In this document: piece by piece, positions 39,285 through 53,698 of the stretch
How the letters are laid out: each line of letters opens with the position of its first letter
How positions within the stretch are numbered: the stretch's first letter is position 1
From: Actinomyces lilanjuaniae
GTDB taxonomy: Bacteria; Actinomycetota; Actinomycetes; Actinomycetales; Actinomycetaceae
Reading direction: 5' to 3'
Length of the DNA: 64,000 nucleotides
Assembly (NCBI RefSeq): GCF_003606385.1
Contig: NZ_CP032514.1
Coordinates: forward strand, 2,604,001-2,668,000
Made by a program: the position numbers and the translations under genes
Notes under the pieces: model-generated
Seen by the model: the letters and a program-made list of their open reading frames with translations, nothing else
The model's database searches: none
What the model was told of the DNA's origin: nothing

Positions 39285-41306
39285 GTGACCACTGCAAGTA
39301 CGTCGTCCCCCGACAAGGCTGCCGACGCACAGGCAGGAACGGCTGGAGCCGACCTGCAGGACACGGCCAGCCCAGCCCAGCCCAACCGCGCGGAGGACGG
39401 GCAGCGCGCCGAGGACGACCTGCGCGCCGCACTGGGGCTTGACCCCGCGGGGTCGCAGGCTCCCCGGGCCGTCCGCGTCCGCGGCTGGGTGGCGACCGGG
39501 GCAGCCGGGATCATTGCCACCCTGCTCAGGCTCCTCGGACTGGCTCATCCCAGCACCCTCATGTTTGACGAGACCTACTACGTCAAGGACGCCTACGCCT
39601 TGTGGACCGTGGGCTACGAAGCACAGTGGGCAGAAGGGTCGGACGAGCTGTTCGCAGCGGGAGACTTCTCCGGGATGTCGACGGAGCCCAGCTTCGTCGT
39701 CCACCCCCAGCTCGGCAAGTGGCTGATCGGTCTGGGCATGCAGGCTCTTGGGCCTGAGTCCCCGGTGGGCTGGAGGATCGTCCCCGCGATCGCTGGCGTC
39801 CTGACCGTGGTACTCCTAGCCCGCCTGACGTTCCGGCTGACCGGCTCCCCGGTCCTGACAGGACTGGCAGGGCTGCTGCTAGCCATTGACGGGGTCGCCC
39901 TCACCGAGTCCAGGATCGGGCTCCTGGACGTCTTCGTAGGCCTGTTCGCGACCCTGACGATGTACTGCCTGGTGCGCGACCGCCAGTGGTCCCGGGCCAG
40001 GCTGGCCCGGGACCTTGCTGGCACAGGCGCTGGCCATCTCGCTCCTCGCGCACACGTACGTCCCTGGCTGTGGGCCACAGGAGCAGCCTTGGGACTGACC
40101 TGCTCCATCAAGTGGTCCGGCCTGTACCTGCTGGCGGTTGTAGGGGTCATGGTCGTGGTGTGGGACACCCAGGCCTTGAAGAAGGTGCAGGCAAAGGCGT
40201 GGTTCCTGGAGGGGACACTCTCCCGCGGGATCGGTGACTTCATCCGGCTTGTCCCCACGACCGCCCTGGTCTACCTTCTCATGTGGTGGTCGTGGTTCAC
40301 GCACGACGGCGCCTACAAGCACGGCTGGGCCGCTCAGCAGCGGGCAGCAGTGGGGGAATCGGCACGGTCCTGGCTACCTGACGCCCTCAACGACCTGGTG
40401 GAGTACCACCTGTCCATGTACACCTTCCACGTGGGTCTGGACTCCGAGCACCCCTACCAGTCCCGTCCCGCAGGATGGCTGCTGCAACTGCGACCGACTT
40501 CATTCTACTGGGCCGGCGAGGAGGAGCTGGCAGGCCAGGACTGCGGATCGCAGCAGTGCGTCCAGGCCATCACCTCCATCGGTAACATCCCGGTGTGGTG
40601 GGCTGCCTGCGTCGCGCTGGTCGCCGTGGTTCTCCTGGCGACCGTCGGCCGTGACTGGCGCGCCTGGGTGCCACTCGCTGGCTACCTGGGCCTGTACGTG
40701 CCGTGGTTCCAGTACCCTGACCGCACCATCTTTACCTTCTACACGGTCGCGTTCGTGCCTTTTGTCGTGCTGGTTCTGGTTCTAGGGCTGGGCATGGCCT
40801 CAGGCCTGCTTCCACCGCTGCCCGGGACACCGCCTGGCGACGAAGGAGGATGGGTGCTGTCCGTCAGGCGGATGCGGCGGTGGCTCGGCGGCCGGGTTCG
40901 ACGGTCCCCTGGCGCTTACCGGGTCGACGCCGACGATGTCCTCGCAGAGGACCGCACAGGACCTGGTGACGTGGTCAGTCCCAGCAGCGACGCAGCAGTG
41001 ACCGGTGCTGAACTGACCGGTGCTGAAAGCAGCAGCGACACAACTAGTTGCGAGGGCCGACGTGGCCTGGCGGCGGTGTGTTCTAGCTCCGAGGAGATGT
41101 CAGTGAGCAGGCAAAGGCCGTTGCCTGTCGTCCAGCGATGGACGGGTGTGCCTGCCGAGAGGGTACGCCGTGGTGGTGTGGTCCTGGTTGGTGTAGTGAC
41201 GGTAGCGGCTGTGGCCTTCGCAGTGGGTTGGTGGTGTGTGTGGACTGGGACGACGGTGTCCTACGAGGTGTGGCGGTGGCACATGCTGCTGGGGTCGTGG
41301 ATCTGA
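39285..41306 (+). CDS. Protein O-mannosyltransferase (dolichyl-phosphate-mannose type, GT39)
   Basis: A 673-residue polytopic enzyme with about ten membrane helices. The essential acidic pair of the first extracellular loop is in STLMFDETYYVKDAYALW (Asp95-Glu96). Further conserved parts are FVVHPQLGKWLIGLGMQ, ESRIGLLDVFVGLFATLTMY and GLTCSIKWSGLYLL. It transfers mannose from polyprenyl phosphomannose to Ser/Thr of proteins exported by Sec. A charged cytoplasmic loop lies at residues about 520-610, and the product ends with a final helix and GSWI. It is placed divergently to rsmI, as in other actinobacteria. Confidence 0.92.
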   Translation: MTTASTSSPDKAADAQAGTAGADLQDTASPAQPNRAEDGQRAEDDLRAALGLDPAGSQAPRAVRVRGWVATGAAGIIATLLRLLGLAHPSTLMFDETYYVKDAYALWTVGYEAQWAEGSDELFAAGDFSGMSTEPSFVVHPQLGKWLIGLGMQALGPESPVGWRIVPAIAGVLTVVLLARLTFRLTGSPVLTGLAGLLLAIDGVALTESRIGLLDVFVGLFATLTMYCLVRDRQWSRARLARDLAGTGAGHLAPRAHVRPWLWATGAALGLTCSIKWSGLYLLAVVGVMVVVWDTQALKKVQAKAWFLEGTLSRGIGDFIRLVPTTALVYLLMWWSWFTHDGAYKHGWAAQQRAAVGESARSWLPDALNDLVEYHLSMYTFHVGLDSEHPYQSRPAGWLLQLRPTSFYWAGEEELAGQDCGSQQCVQAITSIGNIPVWWAACVALVAVVLLATVGRDWRAWVPLAGYLGLYVPWFQYPDRTIFTFYTVAFVPFVVLVLVLGLGMASGLLPPLPGTPPGDEGGWVLSVRRMRRWLGGRVRRSPGAYRVDADDVLAEDRTGPGDVVSPSSDAAVTGAELTGAESSSDTTSCEGRRGLAAVCSSSEEMSVSRQRPLPVVQRWTGVPAERVRRGGVVLVGVVTVAAVAFAVGWWCVWTGTTVSYEVWRWHMLLGSWI

Positions 41307-41787
41307 GGGGGACCCGCAGGGGGCGCGTGCGGGGGCGTGTCGCCGCCGAGGGGGGTGCTCCGGCTCGCGGTCCGTGTGGTGGCACGGGCGGGCCGCCCCC
41401 CCTTCCTTGCCCCTTTTTTTTTGCGGGGCGGAGGGGTGCGTGCCTCGTGGGGGCCAGCTCCTGGACGACAACGAGGAGAGAGGGGAGGCAGCGGGTGGGG
41501 TGGGGGCCTCGTGCGGGTGGTTCTCCCGCCCGCGGCGGTGGCCGCACAGGGGCCTGCACGTGACTACCCGCGGGGGCGGCCTGGCCGGCCCCTGGTGCCA
41601 GGCCCGACCGCGTGCTCCTGGCCCCTTGCGGCTCACGGCCGCGCCCTCGTCAACCGCGTCACCGACAGGGGCGGCCGGGCCGGGGGGTGGCCGGGGTGGT
41701 GTCGGCGCCCCCGCGCCTCCGCCCCCTTTTTTTCTTTTGCTCCCCCACCCCCGCCCCCCGGGGGGGCGGGGTGGGGGTGGTGTGTGC
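41307..41787. other. Non-coding gap between the mannosyltransferase and the 5S gene
   Basis: No supported gene. Two run-rich parts stand out. At 41386-41398 a short GGGCG/CGCCC hairpin is followed 15 bases later by nine Ts (41414-41422), a possible terminator for the mannosyltransferase gene. At 41724-41735 another T-rich tract lies just beyond the rrn terminator hairpin. Composition is extremely G-rich on one strand and C-rich on the other. Confidence 0.55.
41742..41777 (-). terminator. rrn operon terminator hairpin
   Basis: A stem of about 17-18 bases made almost only of G and C (C5-A-C5-G-C6 at 41742-41759 against 41760-41777, one bulged base) with practically no loop, located 10 bases after the 5S 3' end on the reverse strand. 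No T tract follows on that strand, which is common for strong GC terminators in actinobacteria. Confidence 0.7.
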
Positions 41788-41905
41788 TCGGTGGTGTCCT
41801 GCTCTCCCGTCCCCTGGCGGGGACAGTACCATCGGCGCTGGCAGGCTTAGCTTCCGGGTTCGGGATGGGACCGGGCGTGGCCCTGCCGCTGTGACCACCG
41901 AGACG
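41788..41905 (-). rRNA. 5S ribosomal RNA
   Basis: On the reverse strand the typical GGTGGTCACAGCGGCAGGGC start, CCGGTCCCATCCCGAACCCG and GGAAGCTAAGCCTGCCAGCG segments are present. Ends were set by pairing the 5' GGTGGT and 3' ACACCACC arms. About 118 nt. Confidence 0.92.
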
Positions 41906-42011
41906 TGGCCGGGGACCCGCGCACAAAGGTGGCGGTGGTGGTGGGGTGGTCGTGGACCGTACAGCGGGCGCGGCCGGCAGCCGTGGCAGGGCTGGCGGCG
42001 GGTGCGTGCTT

Positions 42012-47227
<5,216 letters not shown>

Positions 47228-47395
47228 ACAAGAACCACACGACGACCGCCCACAAACCAGCAGGCAGCCCCCGCACAAAAAAACCAGACAGAACCACCCC
47301 ACCACACGCACACCCGACCAGCCGCACGCACACACGCACGACCACAACCAGGCACACCCACAGCAGGACAGCCCCACCCAGACAGGCATAAAAGA

Positions 47396-47422
47396 ACAAG
47401 ACACACTATCGAGATCTCAAAC
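47396..47422 (-). promoter_or_regulatory. rrn leader antitermination/processing element
   Basis: The reverse strand reads GTTTGAGATCTCGATAGTGT then GTCTTGT, very close to the GTTTGAGAACTCAATAGTGTG leader element found ahead of actinobacterial 16S genes. It lies about 170 bases before the mature 16S end and probably takes part in antitermination or RNase III processing. Confidence 0.6.
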
Positions 47423-47609
47423 CACACACCCACAACCAGCCACACCACCACAACAACAGCAGCAGCACAACCAGCAAGAGCAACCCGACATCTCCACCAG
47501 AACTACTACAAGCACTTCAGAAGGAAGCAGCCCGAGTAGTTAACCCGGCTTGTTATCGAGCTTGGTACGCCTCCGTTCCGGGTCTTGCCCTTTCCGGCGA
47601 CGGACGAGT

Positions 47610-47638
47610 ACTTAACCACCTTCAGAACTTCAGGTCAA
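47610..47638 (-). promoter_or_regulatory. Candidate rrn promoter
   Basis: On the reverse strand TTGACC (47638-47633) and TTAAGT (47615-47610) are separated by 17 bases. This suits a primary-sigma promoter for the rRNA operon and lies upstream of the leader element. The -10 match is only partial, and additional promoters may exist in 47640-47780. Confidence 0.48.
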
Positions 47639-47784
47639 CTTCGTGACGAGTGACCCTCGACACTCGCTCGCGTGGGCACTGGGGCTACCGGGCTGGCGCC
47701 GTCCCAGCACCCACTTCCGGCTAGAGGCACCTGGACTGGTCCGCCCCTCGTCTCAGCCGCCCTCGCTCGCCCGTCTCAGCCAGC

Positions 47785-48276
47785 TCAGCCAGTCGTGTCC
47801 CCCGTCTGGGGCGTCTCCTCGGCACTCGCGCCCCTGGGTGGGAGGGAGAGGCGGGGTGGTGGAGCCGTATCAGCATCGGCTGGTGGCGTGTTCCTTCTCT
47901 CCTCCCCAGTCGGCCCGGGATCAGCAGCCCCCGTCGCGGAACCGGGACTAGTACGCTCCACCTCCAGAGTCACCCTGGTGACCATGGCGGCAACGACGCC
48001 GACAGCGGCGAGCACCGGCGCGGCCACAACCGTGACGCCTCCGGCTATCACGCCTGCCGTCATCGGGATGCTGAACAGCTCACGCCCCGATGAGTCCCGC
48101 AGGACCACGCGGCGGACGCTCCCGTCGGCCATAAGCCGCCTGACGGTGGAGACAAGCTGGTCCCCAGCCACGTCGATCCACTCCAGGACCGTGTGGGAAC
48201 CACTCGGCTGGCTAGTGGTACCAGACTGCTGGCCGGGCTCACCTGCCCCGGGCTTAGGTGTCTTCTGTGTCGTCAT
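47785..48276 (-). CDS. DUF4342 domain protein
   Basis: A 163-residue protein from the ATG at 48276. The core HTVLEWIDVAGDQLVSTVRR, SVRRVVLRDSSGRELFSIPM and TAGVIAGGVTVVAAPVLAAV with GVVAAMVTRVTLEVER matches DUF4342, a small membrane-linked domain of unknown role. One hydrophobic segment is clear. The N-terminal 30 and C-terminal 45 residues are low-complexity. Start choice is uncertain because no strong ribosome-binding site precedes it. It lies upstream of the rrn promoter in the same direction. Confidence 0.75.
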   Translation of the reverse strand: MTTQKTPKPGAGEPGQQSGTTSQPSGSHTVLEWIDVAGDQLVSTVRRLMADGSVRRVVLRDSSGRELFSIPMTAGVIAGGVTVVAAPVLAAVGVVAAMVTRVTLEVERTSPGSATGAADPGPTGEERRNTPPADADTAPPPRLSLPPRGASAEETPQTGDTTG

Positions 48277-48647
48277 GCGACCCAGTCTGCTGGCTAACCC
48301 CCGTCCCCGACTACCGGGGACCACCCTGACTCGTCCCTAGTTGTGGCGCTACCCACCCCGACACACGCGAGGGAACAGGCCAGGCACCAGGTACCGAGAT
48401 CAACACAGGCCGCACCGCTGCACCCGCCAGCCCCGGGTGCCAGGATATTCCCTGTCACCTTCCAACGCCCCAGCCCCGACACTGCCAGGCTCAGACCGCT
48501 TCATGCTCTGGGGACCAGGGCCGTGACACCAGGACCAAGTGGTGCCAGCATAGTGGTGGCGCCCAGGGCACGCCGACAATCGTACAGACCCGGTGGGGCC
48601 TAGGGCACCTACCCATCACAGCGACGTGACATCTGGAGGACCACACC
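48277..48647. other. Intergenic region ahead of the short-chain dehydrogenase
   Basis: About 370 bases between divergent genes. No open frame with family signs. CTGGAGGA at 48632-48639 is the ribosome-binding site of the next gene. No clear promoter pair or operator palindrome was seen. Confidence 0.5.
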
Positions 48648-49376
48648 ATGCACGACTTCGGCGGACGAACAGTTCTGATCACCGGCGCAAGCGGAGGCAT
48701 CGGGGGCGCAACCGCACGCATGCTGGCGGCCCAGGGCGCTCAGGTGCTGGCCTGTGGACGCGACGAGAACGCCCTGGCTGCTCTCGCCGCCCAGACCGGC
48801 GCCACCACCTTACGCTTCGACGTCACCAAGGAGGACGAGGTCCGTGACGCCATTGAGGGACGGGACCTTGACGGCGTAGTCAACTGCGCCGGCTGGGGAG
48901 GCGCCATCGAGACGCCCCAGGAGGCTGACGTCGAGGTCTTCGACAAGGTCATGGCGATCAACGCCCGCAGCACGCTGCTGGTTACCAAGCACGCCTCGCG
49001 GCAGATGATCCGTCACGGCCGGGGCGGCTCCATCGTTAACGTATCCAGCCAGGCCAGCCTCGTGGGACTCACGGGACACATCGCCTACGGGTCCTCCAAG
49101 GCGGCGATGGACAACATGACCCGGGTCAGCGCGCTGGAGCTGGGCCGCTACAACATCCGTGTCAACAGCGTCAACCCTACCGTCGTGATGACCCCTATGT
49201 CCGCCTGGTACTGGGGGCGGCCCGAGATCGAGGGCCCTTTCCTCGAGCAGATGCCGCTAGGACGATGGGCCACCGAGGACGACGTCGCCGGCCCCGTCGT
49301 CTTCCTCCTCAGCGACCAGGCGGCCATGATCACCGGGGTCTGCCTGCCCGTCGACGGAGGCTACACCAACAGGTGA
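48648..49376 (+). CDS. SDR oxidoreductase, L-xylulose-reductase/polyol-dehydrogenase type
   Basis: A 242-residue classical short-chain dehydrogenase. NAD(P) site TGASGGIGGAT (residues 12-22) with a following ACGRDENAL that suits NADP, NCAGWGG, catalytic SSQ/Ser with Y-x3-K in IAYGSSKAAM, and the C-terminal LLSDQAAMITGVCLPVDGGY. The stretch RYNIRVNSVNPTVVMTPMS with LPVDGGY resembles dicarbonyl/L-xylulose reductases, which interconvert a ketose and a polyol. It is followed after 185 bases by a polyol-type permease, so sugar-alcohol use is likely. Substrate is inferred. Confidence 0.82.
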   Translation: MHDFGGRTVLITGASGGIGGATARMLAAQGAQVLACGRDENALAALAAQTGATTLRFDVTKEDEVRDAIEGRDLDGVVNCAGWGGAIETPQEADVEVFDKVMAINARSTLLVTKHASRQMIRHGRGGSIVNVSSQASLVGLTGHIAYGSSKAAMDNMTRVSALELGRYNIRVNSVNPTVVMTPMSAWYWGRPEIEGPFLEQMPLGRWATEDDVAGPVVFLLSDQAAMITGVCLPVDGGYTNR

Positions 49377-49561
49377 GCACTCTGCCCTGATGCGGTGGTG
49401 TCGACCGACAGACGTCGGCCGGCACCACCCGTCACGCCAACAGCCAGCCGAGGTCAGCAAAGTACCAGCCTGTGCCATGCAGGGCTCTAGGACGTCACCC
49501 AGGCCGTGGACATACTCATGCCACCGACGGAGCGGCCGTCGACGACACAACGAGGTGACCC

Positions 49562-50850
49562 ATGGATATCGGAATGCCCCGCAAGCTGGCCTTCGGCTTC
49601 CTCGCCATAGCCGTCTTCATGACAGGGGACGGATTTGAGCTGACCTTCCTGTCCCCCTACCTGGTTGACCAGGGGTTCACGTCGCCCCAGGCAAGCCTGG
49701 TCTTTACCTGCTACGGCTTCATGGCGGCGCTGGCCGGCTGGTCCTCAGGGGTCCTGGCCGAGATGTTCGGCGCCAAGCGCGTCATGATGATCGGCGGCAC
49801 GTCGTGGCTGGCGCTGCACCTGGTGTTCGTGGGCATAGCCCTGCCACTGGGGTCCTACCCCCTGATCCTGTCGGTCTACGCGATCCGAGGCCTGTCCTAC
49901 CCGCTGTTCATCTACTCCTTCGTGGTGCTTATCGCCCAGACCGTGGACACATCCAGACTCGCCTCAGCCATGGGGTGGTTCTGGACCTCTTACTCCATCG
50001 GTATCGGCGTGCTCGGGGCCTACCTGCCCAGCTGGATCGTGCCCGTCGTCGGGGAGTACCGCACCCTGTGGATCTCACTGGCCTGGGCGAGCGTAGGCAC
50101 CGTCATCTGCCTCGCGCTGGTACCCACCTCCCCGCGGAACGCGAGCGCAGACCTGGACCGGGGCGCCAAGATACGCGAACTGGCACGCGGCGCCACGATC
50201 CTGGCCGAGAACCGGGAGATTGCCCTGGCGGCAGTGGTAAGGATCATCTGCAACCTCACGCTCTACGGGTTTCCCGTCATCATGCCGCTCTACCTGGCCA
50301 CCGACGAGGACGGCGGAGGCGAGTGGATCACACAGCAGCAGTGGATGCGTGTCTGGGCGCTGATGTTCCTGGTGACCGTCTTTGGGAACGTGTTCTGGGG
50401 GATTATCGGCGACCGCTTTGGGTGGATGAGACAGATGCGCTGGTACGGATGCTGGTTCTGCGCCGCAGGTACCCTGGCCTTCTACTACATCCCCAGCTCT
50501 TTGGTGGCAACCTCTGGCTCCTGTACGCCGCCGCCACGCTGTTGGGAATGGGCTTTACCGCTTTCGTTCCCATGGGCGCGATCTTCCCCGCTATCGCCCC
50601 GGAGCACCGTGGCGCGGCGATATCGGCACACAATCTGGCCTCAGGCCTGACCACCTTCTTCGGTCCTGCCATCGCCACTGCGCTGCTGCCCTTCGTCGGC
50701 TTCGGCGGAGTGTGCTGGGCCTACGCTCTGCTCTACCTGCTGGGCTCGCTCATCACGGTGTTCATCCGCCCGCCCCAGCCGGGCTTCACCCCCGAGGGAC
50801 GTCGGCTGCCCGTGTCCCGCGAGGCCGCGAGCGCACCAACCGCCGCGTAA
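49562..50850 (+). CDS. MFS transporter, polyol permease type, one apparent frameshift
   Basis: About 430 residues with twelve helices after adding one base near 50500-50503; upstream and downstream frames then join in PSS-(L)[17 protein letters not shown]. Features: [20 protein letters not shown] start, the MFS loop motif [37 protein letters not shown] and [20 protein letters not shown]. This pattern resembles the ribitol/arabitol permeases (RbtT/DalT type). It lies after the polyol-dehydrogenase-like gene, and a strong terminator follows, so the two form a transcription unit. Confidence 0.8.
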
Positions 50851-50897
50851 GCCCTATCCCGCGCCCTCCTGGACACGCGGCCCCGCGGACCGCCACT

Positions 50898-50937
50898 GGT
50901 GGGTGGGCAGCAGCACGTCGGCTGCTGCCCACCCACC
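50898..50937 (+). terminator. Strong hairpin terminator after the permease
   Basis: Perfect 16-base stem (50898-50913 with 50922-50937) and an 8-base loop, starting 48 bases after the permease stop. The rest of the 324-base gap to the tRNA gene (50938-51174) shows no supported gene. Confidence 0.85.
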
Positions 50938-51174
50938 GGGCGCTGGAGGTGCGCCAGCCTAGCCGCCCGTTCCAGGGATGCCTGCTACCAGCCCAGCCGA
51001 CCTTATCCGTCAACGGCACCGTCGAGGACCCAGGACACTGAGCATGGAGCTCCTCCGTGCCGAGGGCCTCGGGCAGGTACCCAGCAGGACGCCACGGTCT
51101 TTCCCAGCCCAGGCGGGGCGACAGGCAACGCCAGGCCTAGCCCCGACGGCACAATCTGATCTCACTAGTCTCTG

Positions 51175-51247
51175 TGGAGCTAGGGGGACTCGAACCCCCG
51201 ACCTTCTCATTGCGAACGAGACGCGCTACCAACTGCGCCATAGCCCC
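51175..51247 (-). tRNA. tRNA-Ala (CGC)
   Basis: Reverse strand gives a 73-nt cloverleaf: acceptor GGGGCTA with TAGCTCC, D arm with GGTAGCGC, anticodon loop TTCGCAA (anticodon CGC) and T loop GTTCGAGTC. CCA is not encoded. Confidence 0.93.
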
Positions 51248-51366
51248 AAGTGCCCCATGATGGTAGCACCACTGCCGCACCCGACACCAACGCCACCTGT
51301 GGTGAGACCGCCCACCTAGTTGGACCTAGCTGGCTGGCCCTTCCTAAACTACCTGACTCACCGCCG

Positions 51367-52719
51367 CTACTCGCCTGCGGCACGGCGGCGCTCCAGGACT
51401 GCGTCCAGGTCGATCGGCTGGAAGTCCCGCTCCTCAAAGTCCGGCGCGGTAAAAGTCCTGACCCGGTGTGGACGTGCTGGCACTGGGACGGAGACGCCCG
51501 GCTCCACCACCGGCTCCTCGTAGGCACGTCGAGGAGCCCGAGCCGCAAGCGTGTAGGTGGGGGCAGGAACATGGACCGGGCGCCAGCCCTGGGGCGGAGT
51601 CGCTGTCGGGAGCTCAGCACGCCCTTTCCTCGCGCCTCCCCGGCTCGGCTCGTCCCGGCTCGCAGGCTGATCCGCGCCAGCCGTCGGGGGGTCGCCCGCA
51701 GTGACGACCCTACCCACCGAGCCCTCGTCCTTCACCTGACCCACGGCCTCGACGTCGCCACCGCCACCGGCCTCAGGCGGTGCAGCAAGGCTCTCCTGCG
51801 GCGTCTGCGGCGGTCTTGCCCGGGGAGTCTCCACGCCGGGTCGACGAGTCGCGTCGTCGGCGTCTGCTGTCGCCGCACCCCACGCAGGTTCCGGGGAGAC
51901 CGCTGCCGCACCGACCTCCTCGTCAGCCGCCTCGCTCCGGAGCGAGGCAGACGAGCTCTCAGCCTGAGGTGATGTCCTCGACTGCGTCCGCACCTGGAAC
52001 GACTCCTGGACGAACTTGGGGGCGACATGGACCGAAGGCTGGTCCTGCTCGGACAAAACGGCGTCGTCAAAGTCCGGTGCCGGGACGCGCGGCTGGGACT
52101 CAGGCTGCTGCTGTGTGCGCAAGGAGCGCTTGCTGGCCACGACCGGCACTGTGGGACGGCGTCCGGTCAGTCCTGTCAGCTCGCGCTCCAGCTCAGCGAT
52201 CCGGTGCCGCTCGCGCCGATCGGCCTGCGCAGAGGCCACCGCCGCCCTCCGTCCCGCCACCATGGAGACCCCCATAAGCGCCGTCGGCACCAGGGCAGGC
52301 CACCAGGGCAGCACCGTCAGCGCCCCGACGACCCATGCCCCCAGGGAGACCCCCAGCAGGACACAGGCGACGACACCACGGTGGGCCGCCGCCGCCCGAC
52401 GACGCTCCCGGGCCTGGGCGTGAGCCTTCCGGGCGCGCCCGAGCTCCCGCTCTGTGCGCAGGGCTCTCACGTTCCTTACCGCCGGCCTGTTCATCCCCTT
52501 GACCTCCGGTCGCCGTCGAAAGAGTTCCGCGTGCCCGCTACGCCCGCACGCACTGTCCGCAGCCGCCGTGGCTCCCGTGTCCAGGACCCGCAGCTCGGCG
52601 GAGTAGCGGTCCTGGATGTTGGACTGGCCGGTCATCTCACGACGCCGCACCAGGAACGGGAAAAGGTACACAGCGAGAACTGCGACGAGGGCAGCGAACG
52701 CCCAGACCTCAACTCCCAC
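51367..52719 (-). CDS. sepX: Divisome protein SepX/GlpR-like
   Basis: A 450-residue protein with an N-terminal helix (VWAFAALVAVLAVYLFPFLV) followed by REMTGQSNIQDRYSAELRVL, a central pair of helices (GVVACVLLGVSLGAWVVGAL and LPWWPALVPTALMGVSMVAG), a long acidic disordered region, and a C-terminal GWRPVHVPAPTYTLAA then ERDFQPIDLDAVLERRRAAG. This layout is that of SepX/GlpR, an actinobacterial protein found near glp and a GNAT gene and in Streptomyces tied to the Z-ring divisome. The next genes upstream are those GNAT and glp genes. Similarity is by architecture and context. Confidence 0.8.
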   Translation of the reverse strand: MGVEVWAFAALVAVLAVYLFPFLVRRREMTGQSNIQDRYSAELRVLDTGATAAADSACGRSGHAELFRRRPEVKGMNRPAVRNVRALRTERELGRARKAHAQARERRRAAAAHRGVVACVLLGVSLGAWVVGALTVLPWWPALVPTALMGVSMVAGRRAAVASAQADRRERHRIAELERELTGLTGRRPTVPVVASKRSLRTQQQPESQPRVPAPDFDDAVLSEQDQPSVHVAPKFVQESFQVRTQSRTSPQAESSSASLRSEAADEEVGAAAVSPEPAWGAATADADDATRRPGVETPRARPPQTPQESLAAPPEAGGGGDVEAVGQVKDEGSVGRVVTAGDPPTAGADQPASRDEPSRGGARKGRAELPTATPPQGWRPVHVPAPTYTLAARAPRRAYEEPVVEPGVSVPVPARPHRVRTFTAPDFEERDFQPIDLDAVLERRRAAGE

Positions 52720-52891
52720 ATCTCAACCGTATGTGCATCAACGCGCCCATCAACGGAGGAACACTCCGTGTCGTCGGTAAGTCGTCGGTAAGTCGTCGGT
52801 AAGTCGCCGACCGCTCAGCGACAGGACATCCGGAATGTCCCACACTCACGCATGATCTTTTAACTCATAAACCACCCTTGCATCGAAAACC
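52720..52891 (-). promoter_or_regulatory. Region upstream of sepX with three 11-bp repeats and a palindrome
   Basis: GTCGTCGGTAA occurs three times in exact tandem (52770-52780, 52781-52791, 52792-52802). Next to it GGACAT-CCGGA-ATGTCC (52824-52840) is a perfect inverted repeat with a 5-base centre. An AT-richer stretch (52853-52890) lies on the distal side. Taken together this looks like a promoter with operator sites for sepX, but the -10/-35 boxes were not fixed. Confidence 0.5.
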
Positions 52892-53674
52892 TCATGAGTC
52901 ACAGGCGCCTCGCGTCTGCGCCCGCGCCTCCAGCCGAGCCACCATCCCTGCGCCACCAAGCTCCTCGGAAAGAACCGCAAAGGACACGTGGTCGGCCCAG
53001 TCCCCGTCTATATGCATAAAGGCACGACGCAGCCCCTCCTCACGCAGTCCCAGCGCACGGCACAGCGCAATACTGCGCCGGTTTCCCGGACGCACGTTGA
53101 CCTCGACACGGTGCAGGCCTACCTGCGGTCCCAGCAGGTGATCCACGGCCATAGCGACGGCAAGACGCATCACTCCCCGCCCCTCGTAGGCAGAGGCGAC
53201 CCAGTAGCCCACCTGGGCACTGCGCACAGACCCCCACTGGATCGGGTCGGCGCTTACCTGCCCCGCCAGCATCCCGTCCACCTCCAGGACGAAGGGCATA
53301 GCCTGTCCCTGCCGGGCGCGCCGTGCCTGCTGCCGCACATAGTCAGCGAACGTGGGCAGGTCCTGACGCGCCTGGGAAGGACATGTCGCCTCCCAGGGTG
53401 CCAGCCGCCCCGCCTCGGACAGGCGCAGCCGGAGCCACTCCTCCTCGTCGCCAGGCCGCAGCTCACGCAGGCACACTACGCCCGCGTCCCGTACCAGGCC
53501 CCGGGCAGTGACATCGTCCTGGCACAGGCGTACAGGCCACAGGTAACGAGAAGAGGCCACCGATCTGCGCCAGGGCAGGGCAGCCGCCCACGACCACCAC
53601 CCCGCCCGGAGGTCCTCCGGACTGTGGCCCGGCTGCCTGCGTGTGAGAACCGGTCTACGCATAACCCTGACCAT
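52892..53674 (-). CDS. GNAT family N-acetyltransferase (RimJ-like)
   Basis: A 260-residue protein. After a poorly conserved N-terminal 60 residues the acetyltransferase core starts at LRELRPGDEEEWLRLRLSEA; QVGYWVASAYEGRGVMRLAV holds the acetyl-CoA pyrophosphate loop, and LHRVEVNVRPGNRRSIALC with GLREEGLRRAFMHIDG is the RimJ/RimL C-terminal pattern. It may acetylate a protein N-terminus. It follows glp with 24 bases between and precedes sepX, a conserved actinobacterial order. The ATG at 53674 has a weak ribosome-binding site; a start at 53662 is possible. Confidence 0.85.
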   Translation of the reverse strand: MVRVMRRPVLTRRQPGHSPEDLRAGWWSWAAALPWRRSVASSRYLWPVRLCQDDVTARGLVRDAGVVCLRELRPGDEEEWLRLRLSEAGRLAPWEATCPSQARQDLPTFADYVRQQARRARQGQAMPFVLEVDGMLAGQVSADPIQWGSVRSAQVGYWVASAYEGRGVMRLAVAMAVDHLLGPQVGLHRVEVNVRPGNRRSIALCRALGLREEGLRRAFMHIDGDWADHVSFAVLSEELGGAGMVARLEARAQTRGACDS

Positions 53675-53698
53675 AGTCGGGCTGTACGTCCGGCCCTG

